The notes beneath the pieces were generated by a model. It did no database searches and had not been told where the DNA came from. It worked only from the letters and a program-made list of their open reading frames with translations. Position numbers and translations under genes: made by a program. DNA of 64,000 bases from Bradyrhizobium diazoefficiens (GTDB lineage: Bacteria > Pseudomonadota > Alphaproteobacteria > Rhizobiales > Xanthobacteraceae). The DNA lies in NCBI RefSeq assembly GCF_018129965.1, contig NZ_JAFCKW010000001.1, positions 843,265 through 907,264 of the forward strand, read 5' to 3'. Shown piece by piece: positions 16,774 to 26,107 of this stretch. Within the stretch, counting starts at the first letter, position 1. The number at the start of each line of letters is the position of its first letter.

Positions 16774-17520
16774 TCAGCCGCCCATCTTCGTCATCAGCGC
16801 GTCCGAAACCTCGAAATTGGCGTAGACCTGCTGGACATCGTCGTGCTCGTTGAGCAGGTCCATCAGCTTGAGCAACTTCTCGCCGGTCTCGTCGTCCACC
16901 GCGACCGTGTTCTGCGGCTTCCAGATCAGCGCGGCCTTGCGCGGCTCGCCGAACTTGGCTTCCAGCGCCTTGGCGACGTCGCGATAGCCTTCGGTCGAGG
17001 CGTAGATCTCGTGGCCGCCTTCGCCGGAGACGACGTCGTCGGCCCCGGCCTCGATCGCGGCATCGAGCACCGCGTCGTCGCTGGCGATGCTGCGGTCGTA
17101 TTCGATGATGCCGGTGCGGTCGAACATGAAGGAGACCGAGCCGGTCTCGCCGAGATTGCCGCCCGACTTGGTGAAAAAGGAGCGGATGTCGGAGGCGGCA
17201 CGGTTGCGGTTGTCGGTCAGCGCCTCGACGATGACGGCGACGCCGCCGGGGCCGTAACCCTCGTAGCGGATCTCGTCATAGTTCTCGCCCTCGTTGCCGA
17301 GCGCCTTCTTGACGGCGCGCTCGATATTGTCCTTCGGCATGTTCTCCTGGCGCGCCGCGGTGATGGCCGCACGCAGGCGGGGGTTCATGTTGGGGTCGGG
17401 CGTACCCAGTTTGGCCGCGACGGTGATTTCCCGCGCCAGCTTGCCGAACAGCTTCGACTTCTGGGCATCCTGCCGCCCCTTGCGGTGCATGATGTTCTTG
17501 AATTGGGAATGTCCGGCCAT
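16774..17520 (-). CDS. yebC: YebC/PmpR family protein
   Basis: A 248-residue protein of the YebC family, long annotated as a transcriptional regulator and more recently tied to translation of proline-rich stretches. The N-terminus [20 protein letters not shown] is diagnostic, and [14 protein letters not shown] and [20 protein letters not shown] follow. The ATG at 17520 is used because an upstream in-frame start adds a non-family leader. It is commonly found next to ruvCAB, as here, though a 230-bp repeat-bearing gap separates it from ruvC. Confidence 0.96.
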   Translation of the reverse strand: MAGHSQFKNIMHRKGRQDAQKSKLFGKLAREITVAAKLGTPDPNMNPRLRAAITAARQENMPKDNIERAVKKALGNEGENYDEIRYEGYGPGGVAVIVEALTDNRNRAASDIRSFFTKSGGNLGETGSVSFMFDRTGIIEYDRSIASDDAVLDAAIEAGADDVVSGEGGHEIYASTEGYRDVAKALEAKFGEPRKAALIWKPQNTVAVDDETGEKLLKLMDLLNEHDDVQQVYANFEVSDALMTKMGG

Positions 17521-17626
17521 GCGGGTCTCTCGGAACTGTCTCTTGGAATCGTGCGCCAATGGGTGGGAGGCGCGCCTTATAGGCTGCCAGCCCGCCGGAA
17601 TGAAGGGGCTCCCACCTTAAGGTACT

Positions 17627-17654
17627 ATAATAGCGCCCCGGCGAAAGATGTCAG
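17627..17654 (-). promoter_or_regulatory. Candidate sigma-70-type promoter for yebC
   Basis: On the minus strand CTGACA (17654-17649) and TATTAT (17632-17627) are 16 bp apart, about 110 bp upstream of the yebC start. Both boxes are close to housekeeping promoter consensus. This is by-eye inference. Confidence 0.4.
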
Positions 17655-17660
17655 GTTTCG

Positions 17661-17668
17661 TTAACCAT
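17661..17668 (+). promoter_or_regulatory. CtrA half-site-like TTAACCAT upstream of the chemoreceptor gene
   Basis: TTAACCAT matches the half-site motif recognised by the cell-cycle regulator CtrA in alphaproteobacteria. It lies 161 bp upstream of the chemoreceptor start, in the gap divergent from yebC. CtrA commonly controls motility genes. An 8-bp match can occur by chance. Confidence 0.3.
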
Positions 17669-17828
17669 GATTTCATTCCGGCCTGCGAAAATCCAGCCAC
17701 CCCGTCCCCGACAGGCGTGAACCGGCGTCCCGACTGCGCCCGGCCCCGAATCACTCTATTGGGATGGGAGCTGGACTGGGAATGCCGCGGTAAGCCGATC
17801 ACCGGCTCCGAGTTGAGGAAGCTCATAC

Positions 17829-19253
17829 ATGTCCGTCGCGCAGCAAGCAGTCCTGGACACCGGATCGAACCGGACACTGGCAGAACGGCTGATCGACCAG
17901 CTTGCCGACCGCATCGGCGGCCTCGGGGTCGAACTGGCCGACATCGCCGGCAACGTTCAGGAGGTCGCGAGCCGCGTCGCGACCCAGTCGGAGCGGTTCC
18001 AGCATCTGCAGAAGACCGCGCAGACGATGGTGTCGGCCAATCACGACATCGCCAATTCGTCGCAGGCGGTGCAATCGACCACGGCCGCCGCCGTCGGCGA
18101 GATCGCGCAGTCGCGCGGCGTGGTCGATACCGCGGTCAGCCACATTTCCGAACTCGTCGCGGCCGTCGGCCGCATCGAGACCCGGCTCAGTGCGGTCGGC
18201 ACGGCGCTGACGCAGGTCGCCAAGGTGTCCGGCTCGATCGAGGCGATCGCCAAGCAGACCAATTTGCTCGCCCTCAACGCCACCATCGAGGCGGCGCGCG
18301 CGGGCGATGCCGGCCGCGGCTTCGCCGTGGTCGCGAGCGAGGTGAAGAACCTCGCCGAAGCCACCCGCCAGGCGACCTTGCAGATCTCCGACACGGTGCG
18401 CGACCTCGACGGCCAGATCGGCAACCTGATCGGCGAGAGCGGCGACGCATCGCAGCGCGCCAAGAGCGCCGGCGACGGCGCCCAGCAGATCTCCGGCATC
18501 ATCAGCCGCGTCCAGCAGGGCTTTGCCTCGGTCGAGGCGCAGATCGACAGCGTCACGCGCGCGGCGACCTCCAATCTCGGCCATTGCGATACGGTCATCG
18601 CCGAACTGAACGAACTTGCCAGCGGCGTCGGCCTGTCGTCCCGCGACCTCAAATCCGCCGACGAGCGGGTCGCCAAGGTGCTCGACATCTCCGAAGGCCT
18701 GATCGCGCTGATCGCCGACAGCGGCGTCGAAACGGCGGATGCGCCGCTGATCCGAATCGTCATGGACACCGCCAAGCGCATCTCGGCCACGTTCGAGGCC
18801 GCGATCGACCGCGGCGAGATCACGCTCGCCAAGCTGATGGACGAGAACTATCGCGAGATCGCCGGAACCGACCCCAAGCAATATCTGACCGACTACGTCG
18901 ATTTCACCGACCGGGTTCTGCCCGAGATCCAGGACCCGATCCAGAAGTCCGATCCACGCATCGTGTTCTGCGTCGCCTGGGCGAGGAACGGCTATCTGCC
19001 GACCCACAATCCGAACTACCGGCTGCCGCAGGGCAAGGACCCGGTCTGGAACAACGCCAACTGCCGCAACCGCCGCCTGTTCTCCGACCGGACCGTGAAG
19101 AAGATCGCGGCGAACACCAAACCCTTCCTGCTGCAGACCTATCGCCGCGACATGGGCGGCGGGCAGTTCGTGCTGATGAAGGACCTGTCGGCGCCGATCA
19201 TGGTCCGCGGCAAGCACTGGGGCGCGTTCCGGATGGGCTTCCGGCAGAGCTGA
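17829..19253 (+). CDS. Soluble methyl-accepting chemotaxis protein with conserved C-terminal sensor-like domain
   Basis: A 474-residue chemoreceptor without transmembrane helices, so it should be cytoplasmic. Long coiled-coil helices fill about residues 20-290, and the CheA/CheW-binding hairpin tip is at about 133-160 ([19 protein letters not shown], then [15 protein letters not shown]). Residues 310-474 form a separate domain with [29 protein letters not shown] and HWGAFRMGF, recurring in alphaproteobacterial signalling proteins; its ligand is unknown. The order is inverted relative to classical receptors, with signalling first and sensor last. No che genes are adjacent. A CtrA-like half-site lies upstream. 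Confidence 0.92.
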   Translation: MSVAQQAVLDTGSNRTLAERLIDQLADRIGGLGVELADIAGNVQEVASRVATQSERFQHLQKTAQTMVSANHDIANSSQAVQSTTAAAVGEIAQSRGVVDTAVSHISELVAAVGRIETRLSAVGTALTQVAKVSGSIEAIAKQTNLLALNATIEAARAGDAGRGFAVVASEVKNLAEATRQATLQISDTVRDLDGQIGNLIGESGDASQRAKSAGDGAQQISGIISRVQQGFASVEAQIDSVTRAATSNLGHCDTVIAELNELASGVGLSSRDLKSADERVAKVLDISEGLIALIADSGVETADAPLIRIVMDTAKRISATFEAAIDRGEITLAKLMDENYREIAGTDPKQYLTDYVDFTDRVLPEIQDPIQKSDPRIVFCVAWARNGYLPTHNPNYRLPQGKDPVWNNANCRNRRLFSDRTVKKIAANTKPFLLQTYRRDMGGGQFVLMKDLSAPIMVRGKHWGAFRMGFRQS

Positions 19254-19926
19254 CGGGCGCGGCCGCGCCTGAAATTTCGAAAACAACCCCATGCACAGTA
19301 GCCGGGGCCGTGAAATCAACGGCTTGCGCCGGCCGGCCACGGCACACTTGACGCGTCGGGCAATACAGGCGCATAATGCTAATATTCCGAAATAGCGCGC
19401 ATGCCGGTCTTCCTTCTCCCCTTGTGGAAGAAGGCGGCGCGAAGCGCCGGATGAGGGGTTTCTATCGGCGGAGAAAGCTGCTTCGGAATGAGGGAGGATC
19501 ATACGCGGACACAGACCCCTCACCCGAGTGAGTCTGCGTCTACCGGCGTCGCCGCCCTCTCCCACAAGGGGAGAGGGCACAACAATGGCCCGTCGCGACT
19601 CGTCCAGTCGGACGTGCCCCCGCCTCACTTTCCCGATCGCACGAGTTTCGTCATCGCATGGTATTGCGCATTCGCACGATCGTCTGCGGCGCAGAATGCG
19701 CGCGCTGCCAAAATGCGTCAAAACATGATGCTTATCATACCAAATCGCCTATTTCTCTCGCAGTGATCGCCGCACAAATTCGTGAAAATCATGGCCTGTC
19801 GCGCTGTCCGCGCAAATATGCATCGCCGGAAATTTCAACGCTTCATCGTTTCGCATCGATATGATTATGGTCGCGCGAATTCGTCGACCCGGTCGCCGCG
19901 AGCGATCGTCGAGCAAGGGGATGCAT
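19254..19926. other. Intergenic region with repeat, no gene supported
   Basis: This 673-bp stretch holds the paired repeat at 19409-19578. Its distal half (19720-19870) is AT-rich compared with surroundings and probably contains the promoter of the iorA operon. I find no convincing coding frame. Confidence 0.6.
19409..19578. repeat. Paired palindromic repeat, CTTCTCCCC type (second copy)
   Basis: This is the same element as at 12411-12566: left arm CCTTCTCCCCTTGTGGAAGA with GGCGCGAAGCGCCGGATGA, right arm CCCTCTCCCACAAGGGGAGA. The two copies share both arms and the tract ACCCCTCACCCG in the middle, and differ elsewhere. It follows the chemoreceptor gene. Confidence 0.8.
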
Positions 19927-20391
19927 ATGGCAACGACACTCACCGTCAACGGCGAACAGAAGACTTTCGACGCGCCACCCGACATGCCGCTGCTGTGGGT
20001 GCTCCGCGACGTCCTCGGCATGACCGGCACGAAGTTCGGCTGCGGCATCGCGCAATGCGGAGCCTGCACGGTGCATGTCGACGGCAAGGCCGTGCGCTCC
20101 TGCGTGCTGCCGGTCAGCGCGGTCGAGAACCGCGCCATCACCACCATCGAAGCGGTCGGCAACACGCCTGTTGGCGCGAAGGTGCAGAAAGCCTGGCTCG
20201 ATCTCGAAGTGGTCCAGTGCGGTTACTGCCAGTCCGGTCAGATCATGTCGGCCGCCGCGCTGCTGGCGGAAACGTCGCATCCTGACGATGCCGACATCGA
20301 CGCCGCGATGGCCGGCAACATCTGCCGCTGCGGCACTTATGTGCGCATCCGCGAGGCCATCAAGCAGGCCGCCAACGGCCGCCAGTCGTGA
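19927..20391 (+). CDS. iorA: Isoquinoline 1-oxidoreductase-like small subunit, two [2Fe-2S] clusters
   Basis: A 154-residue iron-sulfur subunit of the xanthine oxidase family. The plant-type cluster uses C39, C44, C47 and C59 ([17 protein letters not shown]), and the second cluster uses C98, C101, C133 and C135 ([18 protein letters not shown]). It passes electrons from the molybdenum site of IorB to an acceptor. The ATG at 19927 is preferred over ATG at 19921 because AAGGGG lies 8 bp upstream. It is followed by iorB and a cytochrome c gene with overlaps, forming a three-gene operon. The true substrate may be an aldehyde or N-heterocycle rather than isoquinoline. Confidence 0.9.
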   Translation: MATTLTVNGEQKTFDAPPDMPLLWVLRDVLGMTGTKFGCGIAQCGACTVHVDGKAVRSCVLPVSAVENRAITTIEAVGNTPVGAKVQKAWLDLEVVQCGYCQSGQIMSAAALLAETSHPDDADIDAAMAGNICRCGTYVRIREAIKQAANGRQS

Positions 20392-20399
20392 GGTCCGCC

Positions 20400-22577
20400 A
20401 TGATTGCAGACAAGACTCTTTCCGCCGTCTCGCGCCGCAGCCTGCTGACCGGCGGCGTGGCCACCGGCTTCCTGCTCGCCTTCCATCTGCCGCTGCGCGC
20501 CGCCATCAACGAGCCGGTGCAGCCGGCGGACAAGACCGACGGCAAGTTCGCACCCAACGCGTTCATACGGATCGACGGGGACGGCGTCACCACGCTGGTG
20601 ATGCCACAGGTCGAGATGGGACAGGGAATCTACACCGCGGTCTCGATGATCCTGGCCGAAGAACTCGATGCCGACTGGTCGAAGGTCCAGTTGCTGCACG
20701 CGCCGGCCAACGAGAAGCTCTACGGCAATCCGCTGTTCATCATCCAGGCCACCGGAGGCTCGACGTCGGTCCGCGCGTTCTGGAAGCCGCTGCGCGAGGC
20801 CGGCGCCAGCGCGCGCGCCATGCTAGTGCAGGCCGCGGCTGCGCAATGGGGCGTCGACCCCGCCGCTTGCACCACGTCGAAAGGCGCAGTGACTCACAAG
20901 GAGAGCGGCCGGACAGCCTCATACGGCGCGCTCGCCGCTGCGGCAGCCGGGCAGACGCCACCGAAGACCCCCACGCTCAAGGACCCCAAGGATTTCGTTT
21001 ACATCGGCCAGCCGTTCAAGCGGCTGGATACGCCCGAGAAGGTCAACGGCAAGGCGGTCTACGGCATCGACGCCATCGTGCCGGACATGAAGTTCGCGAC
21101 GCTGGCGCAGTGCCCGGTGTTCGGCGGCAAGGTCGGCAAGGTCGATGACCGCGCCGCGAAACAGATTCCGGGCGTGCGCAAGATCGTCGTGCTCGACGAC
21201 CTCGTCGCCGTCGTCGGCGATCACATGTGGGCGGCGAAGAAGGGCCTGGAAGCGCTCGTGATCGAGTGGAATGAAGGCCCCAACGCCAGGATCAATTCGA
21301 AGGCGGTCTGGGACGATCTGCGCGCCGCCAGCGCCAGGGACGGCGTGGTCGCCAAATCCACCGGCGACATCGCCAAGGGACTTTCCACCGGCGAAAAGTT
21401 CGAGGCCTCGTTCGAGCTGCCGTTCCTTGCCCACGCAACGATGGAGCCGTTGAACGCCACGGTGCATTGCAAGCCCGACTCCTGCGAGATCTGGACCGGG
21501 ACGCAGATCATGGCGCGCGTGCAGTCGGAGGCGGCGAAGGCCGCCGGGCTGCCGATCGAGAAGGTGACCGTCAACAACCATTTGATCGGCGGCGGTTTCG
21601 GCCGCAAGCTCGAGCCCGACATGGTGGTCGCGGCCGTGCGCATCGCCAAACAGGTCGACGGGCCGGTGAAGGTGGTGTGGACCCGCGAGGAAGACATCCA
21701 GCATGACGTCTATCGCCCCGTGTATCGCGACACGATCGCCGCGACCTTGTCGGACGGCAAGATCGCCGGCTGGAAATACAAGGTCACGGGTGCGGCGATC
21801 ATCGCGCGCTGGCTGCCGCCGGCGTTCCAGAAGGGCATCGACATCGACGCGATCGACAGCGCCACCGACCTGCCCTACGACATCCCGAACTTTCACGTCG
21901 AATATGTCAGGGCCGAACCGCCGGGGGTACCCACGGGATTCTGGCGCGGGGTCGGGCCCAACAACAACGTCTTTGCCGTCGAATGCTTCATCGACGAACT
22001 CGCGCGCAAGGCGGGCAAGGACCCGGTTGAATTTCGCCGCGGCATGCTGGCCCATCAGCCGCGCTTCCTCTCCGTCCTCAATCTCGCGGCAGAGAAGGCC
22101 AATTGGGGCCAGCCTTTGCCGGCGCGCGTCGGACGCGGCGTGTGCCTGCAGCCGTCGTTCGGGAGCTTCATCGCAACCGTGGTGGAAGCGGAGGTCGACG
22201 AGCAGGGCGAGATCAATCTGCGCCGTGCGACCTCGGTGGTCGATACCGGCATCGCGGTCAATCCCGACATCATCAAGGCCCAGGTCGAGGGCGGACTGAT
22301 CTTCGGCCTGACCGCCGCGCTTTACGGCGAGATCACCATCGAGAAGGGCCGCGTCCAGCAATCCAACTTCAACGACTACCGGATGCTGCGGATCAACCAG
22401 ACACCGAAGATCGAGGTTCACGTCGTCAAAAGCGGCGAAGCGCCCGGCGGCATCGGCGAGACCGGCACCACGGCCGCAGCGCCTGCGCTGCGCAATGCGA
22501 TTTACGCGGCAACCGGCGTGGCGCTGCGGCGCCTGCCGATCGACCGGACACTGCTGGCTGCGGGGAAAAAGGCATGA
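20400..22577 (+). CDS. iorB: Isoquinoline 1-oxidoreductase-like molybdenum-binding large subunit, Tat-exported
   Basis: A 725-residue molybdopterin subunit that hydroxylates an aldehyde or N-heteroaromatic substrate. A Tat signal is visible (SRRSLLTGG near residue 11, then a hydrophobic segment to about 40), so the folded IorAB pair is probably moved to the periplasm. Family motifs include QVEMGQGIYTAVSMILAEE, ATGGSTSVR, GGGFGRKLEPD and the C-terminal GGIGETGTTAAAPAL, where E is the expected catalytic Glu. The ATG at 20400 has GAGG upstream; a GTG at 20388 overlapping the iorA stop is an alternative. Its stop overlaps the cytochrome gene by 4 bp. Confidence 0.9.
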   Translation: MIADKTLSAVSRRSLLTGGVATGFLLAFHLPLRAAINEPVQPADKTDGKFAPNAFIRIDGDGVTTLVMPQVEMGQGIYTAVSMILAEELDADWSKVQLLHAPANEKLYGNPLFIIQATGGSTSVRAFWKPLREAGASARAMLVQAAAAQWGVDPAACTTSKGAVTHKESGRTASYGALAAAAAGQTPPKTPTLKDPKDFVYIGQPFKRLDTPEKVNGKAVYGIDAIVPDMKFATLAQCPVFGGKVGKVDDRAAKQIPGVRKIVVLDDLVAVVGDHMWAAKKGLEALVIEWNEGPNARINSKAVWDDLRAASARDGVVAKSTGDIAKGLSTGEKFEASFELPFLAHATMEPLNATVHCKPDSCEIWTGTQIMARVQSEAAKAAGLPIEKVTVNNHLIGGGFGRKLEPDMVVAAVRIAKQVDGPVKVVWTREEDIQHDVYRPVYRDTIAATLSDGKIAGWKYKVTGAAIIARWLPPAFQKGIDIDAIDSATDLPYDIPNFHVEYVRAEPPGVPTGFWRGVGPNNNVFAVECFIDELARKAGKDPVEFRRGMLAHQPRFLSVLNLAAEKANWGQPLPARVGRGVCLQPSFGSFIATVVEAEVDEQGEINLRRATSVVDTGIAVNPDIIKAQVEGGLIFGLTAALYGEITIEKGRVQQSNFNDYRMLRINQTPKIEVHVVKSGEAPGGIGETGTTAAAPALRNAIYAATGVALRRLPIDRTLLAAGKKA

Positions 22578-23917
22578 GCGGCAAAATGCGTATCCTCACC
22601 AGCGTGGCCGTCATTGCGATCGTGGCCGCGGCAGCAGGCGTCTGGATCATCCGCGGGCCCGGCCCGCTCGACTTTGCCGGCGGCACGAAGGTGGCGCTGG
22701 CGGACTATCGCGCCGGCAAGCCCACGGGCGTGCCGGCGAAGCTGGATAAAGCCAGCCTGGTCGAGCGCGGCGAATATCTGGCGAAGGCGGCCGACTGCAT
22801 GGTCTGCCACACCGGACCCGGCGAGAAGGAATATTCCGGCGGGCTCGGCTTCAAGCTGCCGTTCGGCACGCTCTATTCGACCAACATCACGCCGGACAAG
22901 GACACCGGCATCGGCAATTACAGCGACCAGGATTTCCTGAACGCGGTCCAGCACGGCAAGCGCCGCGACGGCGCGCGGCTCTATCCGGCGATGCCGTACA
23001 CGTCCTACACGTTCATGACGGACGAGGACGTGCTGGCGGTGAAGGCGTATCTGTTCAGCCTGCCGGCGGTGCGCGCCAAGGCGCCCGAGAATACGCTGTC
23101 GTTCCCGTTCAACCAGCGCTGGGCGATGATTTTCTGGTCGGCCGTGTTCAATCCCGACACGCGCTTTGCGCCGGACACCTCGAAGAGCCCGGAATGGAAC
23201 AGAGGTGCGTATCTGGTGGAAGCGCTGGCGCATTGCGGCGAATGCCACACCCCGCGCAATCCCGGCTTCGCGCTGGACAACCGCAAGAAGTTCGCGGGCG
23301 CCATCACCGCCGGCTGGCGCGCCTTCAACATTTCCTCCGACAAGCCGACCGGCCTCGGCAACTGGCGTGACGAGGATCTGATCTCCTACCTCTCGCTCGG
23401 CCACGCGCCTGGCCACGGCGCGGCCTCGGGCCCGATGGGCGAAGCGGTCGATCACAGCCTCAGCCAGCTCGCGCCGGAGGACATCAAGAGCATCGTTGCA
23501 TATTTGCGCAGCGTGCCACCGCAGCCCTCGCCCGACCTGCCGGCCACCACGGCGCCGGTCGCGCCCGCCTCGCACAAGGACGGCGTGACGGCCGATGCCC
23601 GCGGCAAGATGCTGTTCGCGGGCGCCTGCGCCAGCTGCCACGGCTGGAGCGGCGAGAGCCCGGTGTCGCCGATGGCGACGCTGACCGGCTCCTGGGCGGT
23701 GAATGATCCCGCCGCCACCAACGTCGCGCAGATCGTGATCTCGGGCACGAAGCGGCACACGCCGGATGGTGCGCTGTCGATGCCGGCGTTCGGCCATGCG
23801 TACACCGACGACGAGATCGCGGCGGTGGCGAATTACGTCACGGCGCGGCTCGGGGCGAAGGGCTCAAAGCTCACGGCGAAGGATGTGGCGGGGTTGCGGG
23901 AGCAGACGGCGGAGTAA
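22574..23917 (+). CDS. Triheme cytochrome c (alcohol/aldehyde dehydrogenase-type electron acceptor)
   Basis: A 447-residue c-type cytochrome with three heme sites, CMVCH (C75/C78), CGECH (C221/C224) and CASCH (C352/C355). The N-terminal hydrophobic stretch (residues 7-26) is a signal or membrane anchor, so the protein faces the periplasm. Architecture matches the cytochrome subunit of membrane alcohol and aldehyde dehydrogenases. It starts inside the iorB stop codon (ATGA), so it most likely takes electrons from IorAB to the quinone pool or oxidase. No XdhC-like maturation gene is next to the operon. Confidence 0.93.
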   Translation: MSGKMRILTSVAVIAIVAAAAGVWIIRGPGPLDFAGGTKVALADYRAGKPTGVPAKLDKASLVERGEYLAKAADCMVCHTGPGEKEYSGGLGFKLPFGTLYSTNITPDKDTGIGNYSDQDFLNAVQHGKRRDGARLYPAMPYTSYTFMTDEDVLAVKAYLFSLPAVRAKAPENTLSFPFNQRWAMIFWSAVFNPDTRFAPDTSKSPEWNRGAYLVEALAHCGECHTPRNPGFALDNRKKFAGAITAGWRAFNISSDKPTGLGNWRDEDLISYLSLGHAPGHGAASGPMGEAVDHSLSQLAPEDIKSIVAYLRSVPPQPSPDLPATTAPVAPASHKDGVTADARGKMLFAGACASCHGWSGESPVSPMATLTGSWAVNDPAATNVAQIVISGTKRHTPDGALSMPAFGHAYTDDEIAAVANYVTARLGAKGSKLTAKDVAGLREQTAE

Positions 23918-23959
23918 CGTACGACAAGATCGACGCGTGATCGCGCGTCAATCTCCGCT

Positions 23960-24093
23960 GTCGTCCCGGACAAGCGAAGCGCAGATCCGGGACCCATACG
24001 CCGCAGCAATCCTTTTGCGAAGACTCGGAGTGACCTTCTTCGAGCCACAACTGCTCCCTGCGGTTATGGGTCCCCGCGTTCGCGGGGACGACA
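23960..24093. repeat. Palindromic repeat pair, GTCGTCCC...GGGACGAC type
   Basis: The left half TGTCGTCCCGGACAAGCG and right half TCCCCGCGTTCGCGGGGAC are inverted hairpins about 90 bp apart. A related copy is at 57133-57264. It lies between the cytochrome gene and the metallophosphoesterase gene, whose 3' ends converge. Confidence 0.75.
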
Positions 24094-24130
24094 CCGAGAG
24101 TGTGGCGTCGTTCACAGTTCAACGAAATTG

Positions 24131-24223
24131 TAGGGTGGGCTAAGCGAAGCGTGCCCACCACTTTAGTCGCGATTCTGGATCGATGGTGGGCACGGCGCAA
24201 GTGCGCCTTTGCCCACCCTACGA
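24131..24223. repeat. Palindromic repeat pair, TAGGGTGGGC type
   Basis: The outer arms TAGGGTGGGC and GCCCACCCTA are exact inverted copies, and inner arms GTGCCCACC / GGTGGGCAC form a second stem. A copy with the same layout is at 49552-49646. Confidence 0.85.
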
Positions 24224-24246
24224 CACCGAGTTTGACGCGCCGCTGT

Positions 24247-25071
24247 TCAGCTCAACCAGAATTTCGGCGTCGTCGGCTCCAGCCTGCCGCCAACGCGCAC
24301 TGGCGCGACGCGTAGCGCGAGGCCCGTCGCATCATCCGTTTCCACCGCGACGCCGCTGAGCGTCGCCGCGCCCGCCGCCGGCTCGAATCTTCCCGACGGA
24401 ATCCCCGACGTGAACCTGCGCAGCGGTTCTTCCTTCTGCATGCCGATGATGGAATCATAGTCGCCGGTCATGCCGGCGTCGGTCATGTAGGCGGTGCCGC
24501 CTGACAGGATCTGGTGGTCGGCTGTCGGGACATGCGTGTGCGTGCCGACGACGAGGCTGGCGCGGCCGTCGCAGAAGAAGCCGATGCCCTGCTTCTCGCT
24601 GCTGGCCTCGGCATGGAAATCGACGACGATGGCATCGGCGGCAACGCCGAGCGGGCAGGCGCCGAGTTCGCGCTCGAGCGCGGCAAAGGGATCGTCGAAC
24701 GGGGTCATGAAGACGCGCCCCAGCGCGTTGACGACCAGCGCATGCTTGCCGTTCTTGGCTTCGACCAAGGCCGCACCGCGGCCGGGCGTGCCGCGCGGAT
24801 AATTGGCGGGACGCACCAGGCGTTCGGCGCGCTCGATGAACACCAAGGCTTCGCGCTGGTCCCAGGAATGATTGCCGAGCGTCACAGCATCGGCGCCGGC
24901 GTCGAGGAATTCCTGGTAGATCGCTTCCGTGATGCCGAAGCCGCCTGCGGAATTCTCGCCGTTGACGACGACGAAATCGAGCGACCAGTCCCTGACCATG
25001 CCGGGCAGATATTCGGCGATGGCATTGCGCCCCGCGCGACCGACGACATCACCCACGAAGAGAATGCGCAA
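24247..25071 (-). CDS. YmdB/TIGR00282 family metallophosphoesterase
   Basis: A 274-residue calcineurin-like phosphoesterase. Metal-binding motifs are GDVVGRAGR (D8), NGENSAGGFG, LGNHSWDQ, VDFHAEASSEKQ and GTHTHVPTAD. Bacillus YmdB hydrolyses 2',3'-cyclic nucleotides and alters RNA turnover and motility; the role in alphaproteobacteria is unproven. Its start overlaps the 3' end of the 5-FCL gene by 23 bp, so the two are co-transcribed, downstream of 6S RNA. Confidence 0.93.
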   Translation of the reverse strand: MRILFVGDVVGRAGRNAIAEYLPGMVRDWSLDFVVVNGENSAGGFGITEAIYQEFLDAGADAVTLGNHSWDQREALVFIERAERLVRPANYPRGTPGRGAALVEAKNGKHALVVNALGRVFMTPFDDPFAALERELGACPLGVAADAIVVDFHAEASSEKQGIGFFCDGRASLVVGTHTHVPTADHQILSGGTAYMTDAGMTGDYDSIIGMQKEEPLRRFTSGIPSGRFEPAAGAATLSGVAVETDDATGLALRVAPVRVGGRLEPTTPKFWLS

Positions 25072-25645
25072 CTTCAGAACTCCGGAAATCGAATACGTCG
25101 GATTCCGTTAGCACATAATCCAGCGCCACGTCGTGGACCAGTGCAGGGACGGCCTCGATCTCTTGCGCTGCGAAAGCAAGCCCGATGCCGACGATCTGCT
25201 TGGTCTTGCGCAGATGCGCGAAGGTGAAATCGTAATGCCCGGCGCCATAGCCGATGCGATGGCCGAGGCGGTCGAACGCGGCGAGCGGTGTCAGCATGAT
25301 GTCGGGGATGACTTCCTCGGCGGCCGGCGACGGCTCGGGAATGCCGAGCGGGCCGAGCATCAGGCGGTCGTTCGGATGGAAGATGCGGAACACCAGCGAC
25401 TGGCCGCGCGCGGTGACGCAGGGCAGCGCCAGCCTCGCGCCTTGATCGGCGAGCTTGTTCAGCAGCGGCATCGGATCGACCTCGCTGCGGATCGGCGAAT
25501 AGCCGGAGACGATGCTGCCCGGCAGCAGTGCGAATGGCAGCCCGCGCTTGGCGAGCTTTGCGGCGGCCGAGCTGCGCTTCTTCTCGCTTAGCGCGTCGCG
25601 CGCCGCGAGAGCCTTGGCGCGGAGTTCGGCTTTGGAGTTGGACAT
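25049..25645 (-). CDS. 5-formyltetrahydrofolate cyclo-ligase
   Basis: A 198-residue enzyme (YgfA/Fau) that converts 5-formyl-THF to 5,10-methenyl-THF with ATP. KAELRAKALAARDALS near the N-terminus, the GYSPIRSEVDPMPLL loop and the C-terminal GYGAGHYDFTFAHLR with LAFAAQEIEAVP are typical. In many proteobacteria this gene lies directly downstream of the 6S RNA gene, often in the same transcript, and that order is kept here. Confidence 0.95.
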   Translation of the reverse strand: MSNSKAELRAKALAARDALSEKKRSSAAAKLAKRGLPFALLPGSIVSGYSPIRSEVDPMPLLNKLADQGARLALPCVTARGQSLVFRIFHPNDRLMLGPLGIPEPSPAAEEVIPDIMLTPLAAFDRLGHRIGYGAGHYDFTFAHLRKTKQIVGIGLAFAAQEIEAVPALVHDVALDYVLTESDVFDFRSSEVAHSLRG

Positions 25646-25661
25646 GTGCGTTGGTCCCGGA

Positions 25662-25783
25662 TGTCATCGTCCGCCTTGTGCGCCCTTGCGCACTGGAGCG
25701 GACGATCCAGTATTCCAGAGGCGGTCGTGATTCACACAAAGGCCGCGGCGTACTGGATGCCCCGGCTGCGCGGGGCATGACAC
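25662..25783. repeat. Palindromic repeat with ACTGGATGCC / CCAGTATTCC arms
   Basis: This element contains GATCCAGTATTCCAGAG and CGCGGCGTACTGGATGCC, plus outer TGTCATCGTCC and GGCATGACA arms. The same order of blocks recurs at 36695-36794. It separates 5-FCL from the 6S RNA gene. Confidence 0.8.
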
Positions 25784-25824
25784 CGCCTGTTTGGCGTAGA
25801 CGCGATTCGACGAGAACGAAAAGC

Positions 25825-25982
25825 CAGAAAACAGTGCGAAGCCGCGAACGCCGTTGAAGCACTCGATCCCGGAGTTCCCTACGAAAGTAGGTGGGCACCA
25901 TATGCTCGGGCCCACGGGCCCGAACAGGGACAGTTCCCTAAAGGATCGATAAGGCCCCGGGGATATATGGCTCCTGACGCGC
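25825..25982 (-). ncRNA. ssrS: 6S RNA (SsrS), approximate limits
   Basis: No protein explains this stretch between zapA and 5-FCL, the conserved site of 6S RNA in proteobacteria. The minus-strand RNA folds as a long irregular rod. A central hairpin TCGGGCCC-GT-GGGCCCGA (about 25910-25927) caps it, TCGATCC pairs with GGATCGA (25946-25952 with 25863-25869), and outer GAGCC pairs with GGCTT. The loop region keeps GTGCCCACCTACTTTCGTAG. 6S RNA binds sigma-70 RNA polymerase by mimicking an open promoter. Ends are inferred from pairing and a T-rich 3' flank, and are good to perhaps 15 bases. Confidence 0.7.
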
Positions 25983-26052
25983 GTCACAGCCTCGCTCAAG
26001 CAATGTAACAACGATACTGACGAATCGCCAGCCCGGTGAGCGCTTGCTGCTC

Positions 26053-26084
26053 ACCTCTCCCGCTTGCAAGCGGGGGAGGGAGCG
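26053..26084. repeat. Hairpin repeat downstream of zapA
   Basis: CACCTCTCCCGCTTGCAAGC runs into CGGGGGAGGGAG, giving an inverted repeat around GCTTGCAAGC. It resembles one arm of the CTTCTCCCC repeat family. It lies just past the zapA stop and could end or stabilise that transcript. Confidence 0.6.
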
Positions 26085-26107
26085 CACCGCGTGCGTGGCG
26101 GCAGCTC

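Noticed and set aside
25664..26011. A 115-codon minus-strand hypothetical protein between zapA and 5-FCL
   Set aside because: It overlies the predicted 6S RNA and a repeat; its reading frame probably looks conserved only because the RNA is.
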